Below are positions 41,898 to 49,948 of a DNA stretch of 64,000 bases, in pieces. The position numbers were made by a program, and so were the translations under genes. Within the stretch, counting starts at the first letter, position 1; each line of letters opens with the position of its first letter. Origin of the DNA: Pseudomonas graminis (GTDB taxonomy: Bacteria > Pseudomonadota > Gammaproteobacteria > Pseudomonadales > Pseudomonadaceae); assembly GCF_013201545.1 (NCBI RefSeq), contig NZ_CP053746.1, positions 5,284,501-5,348,500 on the forward strand. Direction: 5' to 3'. The notes beneath the pieces are model-generated. The model was not told where the DNA came from. It did not search any database and saw only the letters and a program-made list of their open reading frames with translations.

Positions 41898-41950
41898 GCG
41901 ACGCGAAGCGTCAGAGGGTCCGTGCCCACGCAGAGCGTGGGTACGATCGA
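41855..41950. repeat. palindromic repeat of the P. syringae DUF1534-associated type, overlapping the xdhB end
   Basis: Inner arms GACGCTTCGCGTC (41879-41891) and GACGCGAAGCGTC (41900-41912) are perfect. Outer arms CTCCGCGTGGG (about 41857) and CCCACGCAGAG (about 41925) pair with one mismatch. The ending GTGGGTACGATCG and the encoded LRVGMQ tail are typical of a repeat that is abundant in P. syringae. The xdhC ribosome-binding site follows directly. Confidence 0.82.
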
Positions 41951-41967
41951 TGCTTGAGGAGAATCAC

Positions 41968-42807
41968 ATGAATAACTGGATCAGCGCCCTCGCCGACTTG
42001 CAGCAGCAGGGCGAGGCCTGCGTGCTGGTGACCATCATCGAGGAGCGTGGCTCGACACCCCGCAATGCCGGTTCGAAAATGGTCGTCAGCGCCGGGCGGA
42101 TCTTCGACACCATCGGCGGCGGGCATCTGGAATACAAGGCCATGGAAATCGCCCGGAACATGCTCGCCAGCGGCAGCCAGCACACCCGTCTGGAGCGCTT
42201 CAGCCTCGGCGCCAGCCTGGGTCAGTGCTGCGGCGGCGTGAATGTGTTGCTGTTCGAACCCATGGGTCAGCCCCAGGCGCACATCGCCGTTTTCGGCGCC
42301 GGCCACGTCGGTCGGGCGCTGGTCCCGTTGCTCGCCAGCCTGCCCTGCCGCGTGCGCTGGATCGATTCCCGCGAGGCCGAATTTCCTGCGCAGTTGCCGG
42401 AAGGCGTGACGCAGATCCTCAGCGAGGACGTCATCGAAGAAGTCGACAACCTCCCCGCTGGCAGCTATTGCATCGTCATGACCCACAACCATCAGCTGGA
42501 TCTGGAGCTTGCCGAGGCGATTCTCAAGCGCGGCGATTTCAGCTATTTCGGCCTGATCGGCTCGAAAACCAAACGCGTGAAATTCGAGCATCGCCTGCGG
42601 GATCGCGGCTTCGACGCCGCTGCAGTGCAGCGCATGCGTTGTCCCATGGGACTGACCGAAGTCAAAGGCAAACTGCCCATGGAAATCGCCGTGTCCATCG
42701 CCGGCGAAGTGATCGCCACCTACAACGCTCATTTCGGCGAGCAAAGCACCATCGCCGAACCTGTCGCCAAGCTGCTGCCGGTGTCCCGCCGCAGCCAGGC
42801 CCAATGA
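41968..42807 (+). CDS. xdhC: xanthine dehydrogenase accessory protein XdhC
   Basis: Cytoplasmic chaperone that receives molybdenum cofactor, promotes its sulfuration and inserts it into XdhB. The 279-residue product has the N-terminal XdhC/CoxI domain (EERGSTPRNAGSKMVVS, TIGGGHLEY, CCGGVNVLLFE) and a C-terminal Rossmann domain (VFGAGHVGRALVPLL). Also seen: YFGLIGSKTKRVKF and the ending region CPMGL. ATG 41968 has GAGGAG upstream; the longer frame from 41812 is the shadow of the repeat and xdhB. Confidence 0.95.
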   Translation: MNNWISALADLQQQGEACVLVTIIEERGSTPRNAGSKMVVSAGRIFDTIGGGHLEYKAMEIARNMLASGSQHTRLERFSLGASLGQCCGGVNVLLFEPMGQPQAHIAVFGAGHVGRALVPLLASLPCRVRWIDSREAEFPAQLPEGVTQILSEDVIEEVDNLPAGSYCIVMTHNHQLDLELAEAILKRGDFSYFGLIGSKTKRVKFEHRLRDRGFDAAAVQRMRCPMGLTEVKGKLPMEIAVSIAGEVIATYNAHFGEQSTIAEPVAKLLPVSRRSQAQ

Positions 42808-42831
42808 ATCCCGGAAGAACGATCAACTGAC

Positions 42832-44148
42832 ATGACCCCTGATATCAGCACCACCCAAAAAGCCTACCGCGCCGCCATCATTCACAGCATCGCCGACCCT
42901 GCCGACGTGGCGGTGGAAGCGTCGTACGAGTATTTCGAAGACGGCCTGATGGTGGTCGAAAACGGCAAGATCATTGCCCTCGGCAATGCCGAAGACCTGC
43001 TCGGCACGCTCGCCGCCGACGTCGAAATCGTCAGCTATCAGGACGCCCTGATCACCGCCGGTTTTATCGACACTCACATCCATTTGCCGCAGACCGGCAT
43101 GGTCGGTTCCTACGGAGAGCAGTTACTCGACTGGCTGAATACCTACGTTTTTCCGTGCGAGAAGCAGTTCGAAGACCCCGAGCATTCGGCCCAGGTGGCT
43201 GACATCTTTCTTAAGGAATTGCTGCGCAACGGCACCACCACCGCGCTGGTGTTCGGCAGTCGGCACAAGGAGTCGGTGGAGGCGCTGTTCAGTGCCGCCG
43301 AGAAACTCAATCTGCGCCTGATCGCCGGCAAGGTGATGATGGACCGCAACGCCCCGGATTATCTGGTGGACACCGCTGAGTCCAGCTATGTCGACAGCAA
43401 GGCGCTGATCGAGCGCTGGCACGGCAAGGGCCGCCTGCATTACGCCGTCACCCCACGCTTCGCACCGACCAGCACGCCCGAACAATTGACCCTCGCCGGG
43501 CAGTTGCTGACTGAATACCCCGACCTGTACATGCAGACTCACATCAGTGAAAACCTGAAGGAGGTCGAGTGGGTCAAGGCGCTGTTCCCGGACCGTAAGA
43601 ACTACCTGGACGTGTACGACCATTTCAACCTGCTCGGCGAGCGCTCGGTGTTTGCCCACGGCGTGCATCTGTGTGACGAAGAGTGTGAGCGCCTGGCGGA
43701 AACCGGGTCAGCCATCGCCTTCTGCCCGACGTCCAATTTCTTCCTCGGCAGCGGGCTGTTCAACTTGCCGATGGCCGAAAAGCACAAGGTCAATGTCGGC
43801 CTGGGCACCGATGTCGGCGCCGGGACGAGCTTCTCGCTGCTGCACACCTTGAACGAGGCGTACAAGGTGATGCAGCTGCAAGGCGCCAGGTTGAGCCCGT
43901 TCAAATCGCTGTACCTGGCGACGCTGGGCGGCGCACGGGCGCTGCGGCTGGAAGACAAGATCGGCAATCTGCAGCCGGGCAGCGAAGCGGACTTTGTCGT
44001 GCTGGATTTCAACGCCACGCCGTTGCTGGCCTACCGCATGAGTCAGGCGACGAGCATTGAAGAGCAGCTGTTTGTGTTGATGACCCTGGGCGATGACCGG
44101 ACCGTGAGCGAAACGTATTCGGCGGGGGCGTTGGTGCATAGGCGTTGA
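42832..44148 (+). CDS. guaD: guanine deaminase
   Basis: Cytoplasmic zinc amidohydrolase that converts guanine to xanthine and ammonia. The 438-residue product has the metal motif DTHIHLPQTG (about 80-89), MQTHISENLKEVEW, HGVHLCDEEC with a further histidine, and the catalytic aspartate in GLGTDVGAGTS. It follows xdhC by 24 bp, so xdhABC-guaD is probably one operon feeding guanine into urate. Confidence 0.95.
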   Translation: MTPDISTTQKAYRAAIIHSIADPADVAVEASYEYFEDGLMVVENGKIIALGNAEDLLGTLAADVEIVSYQDALITAGFIDTHIHLPQTGMVGSYGEQLLDWLNTYVFPCEKQFEDPEHSAQVADIFLKELLRNGTTTALVFGSRHKESVEALFSAAEKLNLRLIAGKVMMDRNAPDYLVDTAESSYVDSKALIERWHGKGRLHYAVTPRFAPTSTPEQLTLAGQLLTEYPDLYMQTHISENLKEVEWVKALFPDRKNYLDVYDHFNLLGERSVFAHGVHLCDEECERLAETGSAIAFCPTSNFFLGSGLFNLPMAEKHKVNVGLGTDVGAGTSFSLLHTLNEAYKVMQLQGARLSPFKSLYLATLGGARALRLEDKIGNLQPGSEADFVVLDFNATPLLAYRMSQATSIEEQLFVLMTLGDDRTVSETYSAGALVHRR

Positions 44149-44303
44149 GGCAGTGCCGCAAACGGTAGAAGCGCTTGCCCGCGAATGCAGTGTGCCAGCC
44201 GCCATTAATGTCACTGGCCCGCCGCTTCGCGACCGTCGTAACCTCCGATTGCTCCTACAAGAGATTTGCGTTCAACGCTGATCTTGGTAACGGCTAAGCA
44301 TTT

Positions 44304-44330
44304 GTGGGAGCGAGCTTGCTCGCGAAGGCG
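44304..44330 (+). repeat. single REP element, class A
   Basis: GTGGGAGCGAGCTTGCTCGC lies between converging guaD and gntR. A degraded inverse copy (GTGAGCAAGGTGGAGCGCCAC) may lie at about 44372-44392. Confidence 0.75.
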
Positions 44331-44408
44331 TTTTGTCAGTCAGCCTGGATGTGGCTGACCCACCGCATTCGTGAGCAAGGTGGAGCGCCACCCCCGTCAC
44401 TGCCACAT

Positions 44409-45173
44409 TTAGACCGCCGTGCTGCGCCCTGCTTTTTTCTTCGGCAGCATCAGGTGCGAGAACACGGCGTGGAGGTCGTCGGAGGCGCTGTCTTCGTCGA
44501 GGTTGAGCTTGCTGTCGATGTGATCCATGTGATGCATCATCAGGTTCACCGCCAGGGTAGCGTCGCGGGCTTCGATGGCGTCGATCAGTTGGGTGTGTTC
44601 ATCGTACGAGCAGTGCGAGCGGTTGCCGCTTTCGTACTGGGCGATGATCAGCGAGGTCTGCGAGACCAGGCTGCGCTGAAAGCTGATCAGCGGGGCGTTC
44701 TTCGCCGCTTCCGCCAGCTTCAGATGGAATTCCCCCGACAGACGAATCCCCGCTCCGCGATCTCCTTTGGAAAAACTGTCGCGCTCGTCGCTGACCATCT
44801 GCCGCAGTTCGCCGAGCTGTTCCGCCGTGGCATGCTCGACCGCCAGTTCAGTGATCGCCTTCTCCACCAGACGCCGGGCGAAGAACACCTGCCGTGCCTC
44901 TTCGACGCTCGGGCTGGCCACCACTGCGCCGCGATTCGGGCGCAGCAGCACCACGCCTTCGTGGGCCAGACGCGACAAGGCGCGACGAATGATGGTGCGG
45001 CTGACGCCGAAGATTTCACCGAGGGCTTCTTCGCTCAGCTTGGTGCCGGGCGCCAGACGCTGTTCGAGGATCGCCTCGAAAATGTGGGCGTAGACGATGT
45101 CGTCCTGGGTGCCGCTACGGCCGGACTTGGCCGTGCGTGAGTGTTTCTTGAGGGGTTGCAACTGATCGTTCAT
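44409..45173 (-). CDS. GntR family regulator (FCD subfamily), probable repressor of ureide genes
   Basis: DNA-binding regulator of 254 residues. A basic N-terminal extension (about 1-25) precedes the winged helix with GTKLSEEALGEIFGVSRTIIRR and RPNRGAVVASP; a helical FCD ligand domain follows, with EFHLKLAE and HCSYDEHTQLIDAI. Start MNDQLQPLK at 45173. It is divergent from the AzgA-like permease. A TTGTAYACAA-type palindrome, a form FadR-subfamily proteins can recognise, lies in this gap and before uraH, puuE and the urea transporter, so this protein is the best candidate for its binder. The effector is unknown. Confidence 0.9.
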   Translation of the reverse strand: MNDQLQPLKKHSRTAKSGRSGTQDDIVYAHIFEAILEQRLAPGTKLSEEALGEIFGVSRTIIRRALSRLAHEGVVLLRPNRGAVVASPSVEEARQVFFARRLVEKAITELAVEHATAEQLGELRQMVSDERDSFSKGDRGAGIRLSGEFHLKLAEAAKNAPLISFQRSLVSQTSLIIAQYESGNRSHCSYDEHTQLIDAIEARDATLAVNLMMHHMDHIDSKLNLDEDSASDDLHAVFSHLMLPKKKAGRSTAV

Positions 45174-45292
45174 GGGCACTCGTGGTAACAGAATCCGGCG
45201 CGGGGCCTTGCCGTGATCAGGGCGGGTACGACCACTGTTGGCGCAACCAATAGCAGATATCCCGGCAAAGTCACAGTAAAAGTAATGGCGCA

Positions 45293-45302
45293 TTGTACAC
45301 AG
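45293..45302. promoter_or_regulatory. degenerate TTGTAYACAA site near the gntR promoter
   Basis: TTGTACACAG differs from the TTGTAYACAA consensus only in the last base. It lies 120 bp upstream of the gntR start, where it could give autoregulation. Confidence 0.4.
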
Positions 45303-45395
45303 CCGGTAAAGTCTGCACAGGCCCCGAAATGACGGGGCGTTATGCACACAATCCGCCAAATATTCTGTACAGGATCGAAAACATTATTTGCATTA

Positions 45396-45407
45396 TTTGT
45401 ATACAAA
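45396..45407. promoter_or_regulatory. TTTGTATACAAA operator before the AzgA-like permease
   Basis: Perfect 12-base palindrome in the 358-bp divergent gap between gntR and the permease gene. Its centre TATACA could also serve as a -10 element, which would suit repression. A related CTGTACAG palindrome is at 45365-45372. Confidence 0.7.
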
Positions 45408-45432
45408 AGCATAATCCGTTCGTGCACGTTTC

Positions 45433-45446
45433 TGACCTTTCAGTCA
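45433..45446. promoter_or_regulatory. TGAC-N6-GTCA site before the AzgA-like permease
   Basis: TGACCTTTCAGTCA, 13/14 identical to the site at 37857-37870 upstream of xdhA. It lies 86 bp before the permease start codon. Confidence 0.5.
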
Positions 45447-45531
45447 ACAAATCTGCCTGACAGGTCCATACCCCTCCCGGAGCCCGCAACCGGCTCAGTC
45501 ATAACAACAAAAACGTCCCGAGGATTTCACT

Positions 45532-46878
45532 GTGGAAAGTCGCAAAACCGAAGCCACGCCGCTGGATCTCACGCTGCCGCGCAAAGGCCTGCTTGAACGC
45601 CTGTTCAAGCTCAGCCTGCACGGCACGACCGTCCGAACCGAGCTGCTGGCAGGGCTCACGACCTTCATCACCATGGCCTACATCATCTTCGTCAACCCCA
45701 ACATCATGGCCGACGCCGGCATTGATCATGGCGCGGCGTTCGTCGCGACCTGCATCGCCGCCGCGCTGGGTTGTCTGTTGATGGGGCTGTACGCCAACTG
45801 GCCGGTGGGCCTGGCGCCGGGGATGGGCCTGAACGCGTTCTTTACCTACACCGTCGTCGGGACCATGGGCTACAGCTGGGAAACGGCATTGGGCGCGGTG
45901 TTCGTCTCGGGCGGGATCTTCATGGTCCTGACCCTGTCGCGGATCCGCGAATGGCTGCTCAACAGCATCCCGGTCAGCCTGCGTTACGCCATGGGCGCGG
46001 GGGTCGGTCTGTTTCTCGGGCTGATCGGCCTGAAGACCGCCGGCATCGTCGTCGACAGCCCGGCGACGCTGATCAAACTGGGTTCGTTGCGCGAGCCCGG
46101 TCCGCTGCTCGCCGCCATCTGCTTTCTGATGATTGCCGTGCTCAGTTATCACCGGGTGTTCGGCGCGATCCTCATCAGCATCATCGCGGTGACGCTGGCC
46201 GGTTGGGGCCTGGGGCTGGTGCATTACAACGGTATCTTCTCCATGCCGCCGAGCCTGGCGCCAACCTGGATGGCCATGGACCTGGCGGGCGTGTTCAACG
46301 TCAGCATGATCAGCGTGGTGCTGGCGTTTCTGTTCGTGCACATGTTCGACACCGCCGGCACGCTCATGGGTGTGGCACAGCGCGCCGGTTTGGTGCGCGA
46401 AGACGGCCGCATCGAGAACCTCTCGCGGGCCTTGAAGGCGGACAGCGCCTCCAGCGTGTTCGGCGCGATGGTCGGTGTGCCGCCGGTCACCAGCTACGTG
46501 GAAAGCGCCTCGGGCGTGGCGGCCGGGGGTCGGACTGGTCTGACCGCCGTGACCGTGGGCGTGCTGTTCGTTGCGGCAATGTTCTTCGCCCCGCTGGCTG
46601 GCATGATTCCCGCTTACGCGACGGCAGGTGCATTGATTTACGTGGCGATGCTGATGATGGGCGGCATGGCGCACATCGACTGGGACGAAGCCACCGACAG
46701 CATTCCCGCGATCGTCACGGCGATCATGATGCCGCTGACGTTTTCGGTGGCGGACGGGATTGCGCTGGGGTTCATCACCTACGTGGTGCTTAAGGCCGGC
46801 ACAGGCCGCCACCGGGAAATCTCCATCAGCCTGTGGGTGCTGTGCGCGATTTTCATCGCCAAGTTCGTGTTTTTGTAA
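45532..46878 (+). CDS. NCS2-type purine permease (AzgA-like, guanine/hypoxanthine family)
   Basis: Inner-membrane proton symporter of 448 residues with about twelve to fourteen segments. Family marks include TELLAGLTTFITMAYIIFVNP at the start, NWPVGLAPGMGLNAFFTY, FLFVHMFDTAGTLMGV and the later TSYVESASGVAAGGRTGL motif. These place it in the AzgA/COG2252 branch rather than the UraA/XanQ branch seen at 53224. Start GTG 45532 with GAGGA upstream. The context (guaD, xdh, ureide genes) supports a purine base as substrate; which one is not shown. Confidence 0.92.
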   Translation: MESRKTEATPLDLTLPRKGLLERLFKLSLHGTTVRTELLAGLTTFITMAYIIFVNPNIMADAGIDHGAAFVATCIAAALGCLLMGLYANWPVGLAPGMGLNAFFTYTVVGTMGYSWETALGAVFVSGGIFMVLTLSRIREWLLNSIPVSLRYAMGAGVGLFLGLIGLKTAGIVVDSPATLIKLGSLREPGPLLAAICFLMIAVLSYHRVFGAILISIIAVTLAGWGLGLVHYNGIFSMPPSLAPTWMAMDLAGVFNVSMISVVLAFLFVHMFDTAGTLMGVAQRAGLVREDGRIENLSRALKADSASSVFGAMVGVPPVTSYVESASGVAAGGRTGLTAVTVGVLFVAAMFFAPLAGMIPAYATAGALIYVAMLMMGGMAHIDWDEATDSIPAIVTAIMMPLTFSVADGIALGFITYVVLKAGTGRHREISISLWVLCAIFIAKFVFL

Positions 46879-46936
46879 CGCTGTCCGGCTGCCGCACTGC
46901 TGATGGATGGCAGTCGTAACCGCTCATGACCTGAAG

Positions 46937-46962
46937 CGCCGCGCAGCCCGCGGCGTTTGCGC
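46937..46962 (+). terminator. possible terminator after the AzgA-like permease
   Basis: Arms CGCCGCG (46937-46943) and CGCGGCG (46949-46955) with a five-base loop, followed by TTTGCGCTTT. The T-run is interrupted, so strength is uncertain. Confidence 0.4.
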
Positions 46963-46988
46963 TTTCGAATAAACAAGGAGAACACCCC

Positions 46989-47615
46989 ATGACACTGGAG
47001 ACCTGGCTGCTGTTCAGCGGCGCGGCGTTGGTGGTCATTCTGATTCCGGGGCCGCTGTCACTGCTGATGATCGGCAACAGCCTGAATTACGGCCTGCTGC
47101 GCTCCTACCCCGCCTTCCTCGGCGGCGTCTGCGCATCGATCTGCCTGCTCAGCGCTTCGGCCCTGGGTCTGGGCGCCTTGCTGCTGGCGTCCGAGCAACT
47201 GTTCAGCGCCTTGAAAATCGTCGGCGGCCTGTACCTGTTTTACCTCGCCTGGCAGAGCTGGAAACAGTCGCGCCTGCCCGCCACCGCCGCCGAAGTGCCC
47301 GAGGCGTCCAGCAAACCGGCGTTTGGCTCGCTGTTCTGGCGCGCCTTCGTGCTGGGCGGCAGCAACCCGAAAGACATCCTGTTTTTCGCCGCCTTTCTGC
47401 CTCAGTTTCTCAAGGCTGATGAGCCGTTCTTCGGCCAGTTGATCACCATGATCACCACCTGGACCGTGCTCGACCTGAGCTGCAAATTGTTCTACGGCCT
47501 CAGCGCCCAGGGCGCGGCCCGCTATCTGCGTACGGGCAAGGGCCAGACCTGGTTCAACCGCATCAGCGCCGGCCTGTTCGGCACTGCGGGCACCGTCGCC
47601 CTGATCAGCCGCTGA
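46989..47615 (+). CDS. LysE/RhtB family translocator
   Basis: Inner-membrane amino-acid exporter-type protein of 208 residues with about six membrane segments. It has the family N-terminus with IPGPLSLLMIGNSLNYG and the middle GGLYLFYLAWQSWKQ, then GGSNPKDILFFAAFLPQF, a conserved RhtB motif. ATG 46989 follows CAAGGAG. It sits inside the purine cluster but has no clear part in it; substrate unknown. Confidence 0.9.
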   Translation: MTLETWLLFSGAALVVILIPGPLSLLMIGNSLNYGLLRSYPAFLGGVCASICLLSASALGLGALLLASEQLFSALKIVGGLYLFYLAWQSWKQSRLPATAAEVPEASSKPAFGSLFWRAFVLGGSNPKDILFFAAFLPQFLKADEPFFGQLITMITTWTVLDLSCKLFYGLSAQGAARYLRTGKGQTWFNRISAGLFGTAGTVALISR

Positions 47616-47655
47616 CGTCTTAAAAGCCACAAACTCGGGGCAGAAACCAAGGGCA

Positions 47656-47683
47656 GAAAAAAGCCCGCAGTGTGGGCGGGCAA
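47656..47683 (-). terminator. rho-independent terminator after uraH
   Basis: On the minus strand GCCCGC-CCACACT-GCGGGC (arms 47676-47681 and 47663-47668) is followed by TTTTTT. It ends the uraH transcript and lies between the converging lysE and uraH genes. Confidence 0.85.
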
Positions 47684-47715
47684 GAGGAACAGGGGGAGCA
47701 GCAAACGGCAGCGAT

Positions 47716-48069
47716 CTAGCTGCCGCGATAGGTCGAATAGCTGTAAGGCGAAATCAGCAGTGGCACGTGGTAATGGTCTTGCCCGGCGTCGATGCCGAAG
47801 CGCAGCACCACTTCATCGAGAAACGCCTGCGTGCCGGACTGCACGCCTTTGCCGCGAAAGTACTCGCCGGCCTGAAACTGCAATTGATAGACGCCAGACC
47901 GGTAGTCATCGCCCTGCAACAGCGGTGCGTCGCAGCGGCCGTCGCTATTGGTGACCGCCTCGGCGACTTTCTCCAGCCGGTCACCCTCGACCCGATAAAG
48001 CACAACGCGGATGGAGCTGCCGGGGCAGCCATGTGCAGCGTCCAGCACGTGAGTGGTGAGTCGTCCCAT
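47716..48069 (-). CDS. uraH: 5-hydroxyisourate hydrolase
   Basis: Transthyretin-like enzyme (117 residues) that hydrolyses 5-hydroxyisourate to OHCU, the second step of urate breakdown. Diagnostic features are the N-terminal LTTHVLDAAHGCPG with the catalytic histidine, a central arginine, HYHVPLLISPYSYSTYRGS, and the C-terminal YRGS tetrapeptide. Start MGRLTTHV at 48069 gives the family length; the frame is open to 48087. No signal peptide, so it is cytoplasmic. Divergent from puuE. Confidence 0.96.
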   Translation of the reverse strand: MGRLTTHVLDAAHGCPGSSIRVVLYRVEGDRLEKVAEAVTNSDGRCDAPLLQGDDYRSGVYQLQFQAGEYFRGKGVQSGTQAFLDEVVLRFGIDAGQDHYHVPLLISPYSYSTYRGS

Positions 48070-48173
48070 GGCGTGTCGTTGCCTCATTCAGTGAGAGAGT
48101 AAGAGATGGCCTGCACCCGAAAAGGGCATCAGCGGTAAGACATGAGAAGGATTAAGACAGTTTCAGCGCAGAT

Positions 48174-48183
48174 TGTACACAAT
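48174..48183. promoter_or_regulatory. TTGTACACAA operator upstream of uraH
   Basis: One base from the perfect palindrome TTGTATACAA; 105 bp before the uraH start on its side of the 398-bp divergent gap (48070-48467). Confidence 0.6.
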
Positions 48184-48349
48184 TAAAATCACCTAAATTT
48201 TCACTGATCACCCGCCGCGGCCCCTTGCCTCGGATAGCGACACAAGGCAGATGAATACGCGATAACAAGCGCCATATCTGACCACTCAGGCAGGTTTCTT
48301 GCACAGTGATCCCATGAGGCCGGGAGTGGCGGGAAGTGAAAAAACAGGG

Positions 48350-48379
48350 TTACAAGTTGTAAATAAAGTTGTATACAAT
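48350..48379 (+). promoter_or_regulatory. puuE promoter with overlapping TTGTATACAA operator
   Basis: A -35-like TTACAA (48350-48355) and a -10 TATACA (48372-48377) have a 16-base spacer. The perfect palindrome TTGTATACAA at 48369-48378 covers the -10, the layout expected of repression. The puuE GTG is 90 bp downstream. Confidence 0.65.
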
Positions 48380-48467
48380 CTCACCATCGCAACGACCGTC
48401 GCGGCACCTTGCTGCATCGCCCTGACGACCACCGCCACAGAACACAGGCTAGATAAGGAAGATTGCA

Positions 48468-49394
48468 GTGAGCGCCGACTACCCACGCGACCTGATCGGT
48501 TACGGCAGTAACCCGCCCCATCCCCGCTGGCCAGGCAATGCCCGTATCGCGCTGTCGTTCGTGCTCAATTACGAGGAAGGCGGCGAGCGCAACATTCTGC
48601 ATGGCGACAAGGAGTCCGAAGCGTTTCTCTCCGAAATGGTCGCCGCGCAACCGCTGCAGGGCCAGCGCAACATGAGCATGGAATCGCTCTACGAATACGG
48701 CAGCCGCGCCGGCGTGTGGCGCGTGCTCAAACTGTTCAAGCAATTCGACATCCCGCTGACGGTCTTCGCGGTGGCCATGGCTGCACAACGTCATCCGGAC
48801 GTAATCCGCGCCATGGTCGACGCCGGCCATGAGATCTGCAGCCACGGCTATCGCTGGATTGACTACCAGAACATGGACGAGGCCCAGGAGCGCGAGCACA
48901 TGCTCGAAGCGATCCGCATCCTCACCGAACTCACCGGTGAACGTCCACTGGGCTGGTACACCGGGCGCACCGGCCCGAACACCCGGCGGCTGGTGATGGA
49001 AGAAGGCGGTTTTCTCTACGACTGCGACACCTATGACGACGACCTGCCCTATTGGGAGCCGAACACCCCCGCCGGCAAGCCGCATCTGGTGATCCCCTAC
49101 ACCCTGGACACCAACGACATGCGTTTCACCCAGGTGCAGGGTTTCAACAAGGGCGATGACTTTTTCGATTACCTGAAAGACGCCTTCGACGTGCTCTACG
49201 CTGAAGGCGCCGAGGCGCCGAAGATGCTGTCGATCGGCCTGCACTGCCGGTTGATCGGCCGCCCTGCCCGACTGGCGTCGCTGCAGCGTTTTCTTCAGTA
49301 CGTCAAAGGTCACGAGCAGGTCTGGTTCGCCCGTCGCGTCGAGATCGCGCGGCACTGGCACCAAGTTCATCCCTTCAACGGAGCTGCCGAATGA
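48468..49394 (+). CDS. puuE: allantoinase PuuE (polysaccharide deacetylase family)
   Basis: Cofactor-poor allantoinase of the NodB/polysaccharide-deacetylase fold (308 residues) that opens allantoin to allantoate. Visible: SFVLNYEEGGERN near residue 24, TVFAVAMAAQRHPD, EICSHGYRWIDYQ with the histidine of the deacetylase core, and GWYTGRTGPNTRRLV. The start is GTG 48468 with AAGGAAG upstream. First gene of a run puuE-uraD-alc-allA-puuD; its stop overlaps the uraD ATG (ATGA). Confidence 0.95.
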   Translation: MSADYPRDLIGYGSNPPHPRWPGNARIALSFVLNYEEGGERNILHGDKESEAFLSEMVAAQPLQGQRNMSMESLYEYGSRAGVWRVLKLFKQFDIPLTVFAVAMAAQRHPDVIRAMVDAGHEICSHGYRWIDYQNMDEAQEREHMLEAIRILTELTGERPLGWYTGRTGPNTRRLVMEEGGFLYDCDTYDDDLPYWEPNTPAGKPHLVIPYTLDTNDMRFTQVQGFNKGDDFFDYLKDAFDVLYAEGAEAPKMLSIGLHCRLIGRPARLASLQRFLQYVKGHEQVWFARRVEIARHWHQVHPFNGAAE

Positions 49395-49906
49395 GCCGTT
49401 TTCAGACCCTGACGCCCTCTTCCCTCAGCCGCGACGAATTCGTCCAGGCGTTCGCCGACATCTACGAACACTCGCCCTGGGTTGCCGAACAGGCGTACGA
49501 CCGGGGCCAGCTGCACGAGCTCGATGACATCGAGACGCTGCATGCACGCATGAGCGACATCCTGTTGAGTGCCGATCACGCCGCGCAACTGGCGCTGATC
49601 AACGCCCACCCGGACCTTGCCGGCAAAGCCGCCGTGCAAGGCCAACTGACCGAAGCCAGTACCTCTGAACAGGCTGGCGCCGGTATCCACCAATGCACGG
49701 CCGAAGAGTTTCAGCGCTTCACCGAGCTGAACGACGCCTACAAGGTTAAGTTCGCGTTCCCCTTCATCATGGCGGTGAAAGGCAGCAACCGGCATCAGAT
49801 CCTCGCGGCTTTCGAGACGCGCATTCACAACACGGCCGACGCCGAGTTTGCCTGCGCCCTCGCCGAGATCAACAAGATCGCGATGTTCCGCCTGCAAGCC
49901 CTCTGA
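49391..49906 (+). CDS. uraD: OHCU decarboxylase
   Basis: Cytoplasmic enzyme (171 residues) that decarboxylates 2-oxo-4-hydroxy-4-carboxy-5-ureidoimidazoline to S-allantoin. Family motifs are EHSPWVAEQAYDRG near residue 27, the catalytic histidine in LINAHPDLAGKAA (about 72-84), SEQAGAGI, and KFAFPFIMAVKG. Translationally coupled to puuE, so consecutive pathway enzymes are made together. Confidence 0.96.
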   Translation: MSRFQTLTPSSLSRDEFVQAFADIYEHSPWVAEQAYDRGQLHELDDIETLHARMSDILLSADHAAQLALINAHPDLAGKAAVQGQLTEASTSEQAGAGIHQCTAEEFQRFTELNDAYKVKFAFPFIMAVKGSNRHQILAAFETRIHNTADAEFACALAEINKIAMFRLQAL

Positions 49907-49948
49907 CCGACCGTTCCCACGCCCCCCTATCAAAGGCAGACAAAAAGA

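Noticed and set aside
45255..45275. TGGCGCAACCAATAGC as a sigma-54 promoter before the AzgA-like permease
   Set aside because: Spacing between GG and GC is one base too long, which sigma-54 promoters do not tolerate.
46989..47615. LysE-type gene as a purine or urate exporter
   Set aside because: Sequence motifs are those of the RhtB/LysE amino-acid family; position in the cluster alone does not justify a purine role.
48396..48412. CGGCACCTTGCTGCA as a sigma-54 promoter before puuE
   Set aside because: Spacing is one base too short, and a sigma-70-like promoter with an overlapping operator is present at 48350-48379.
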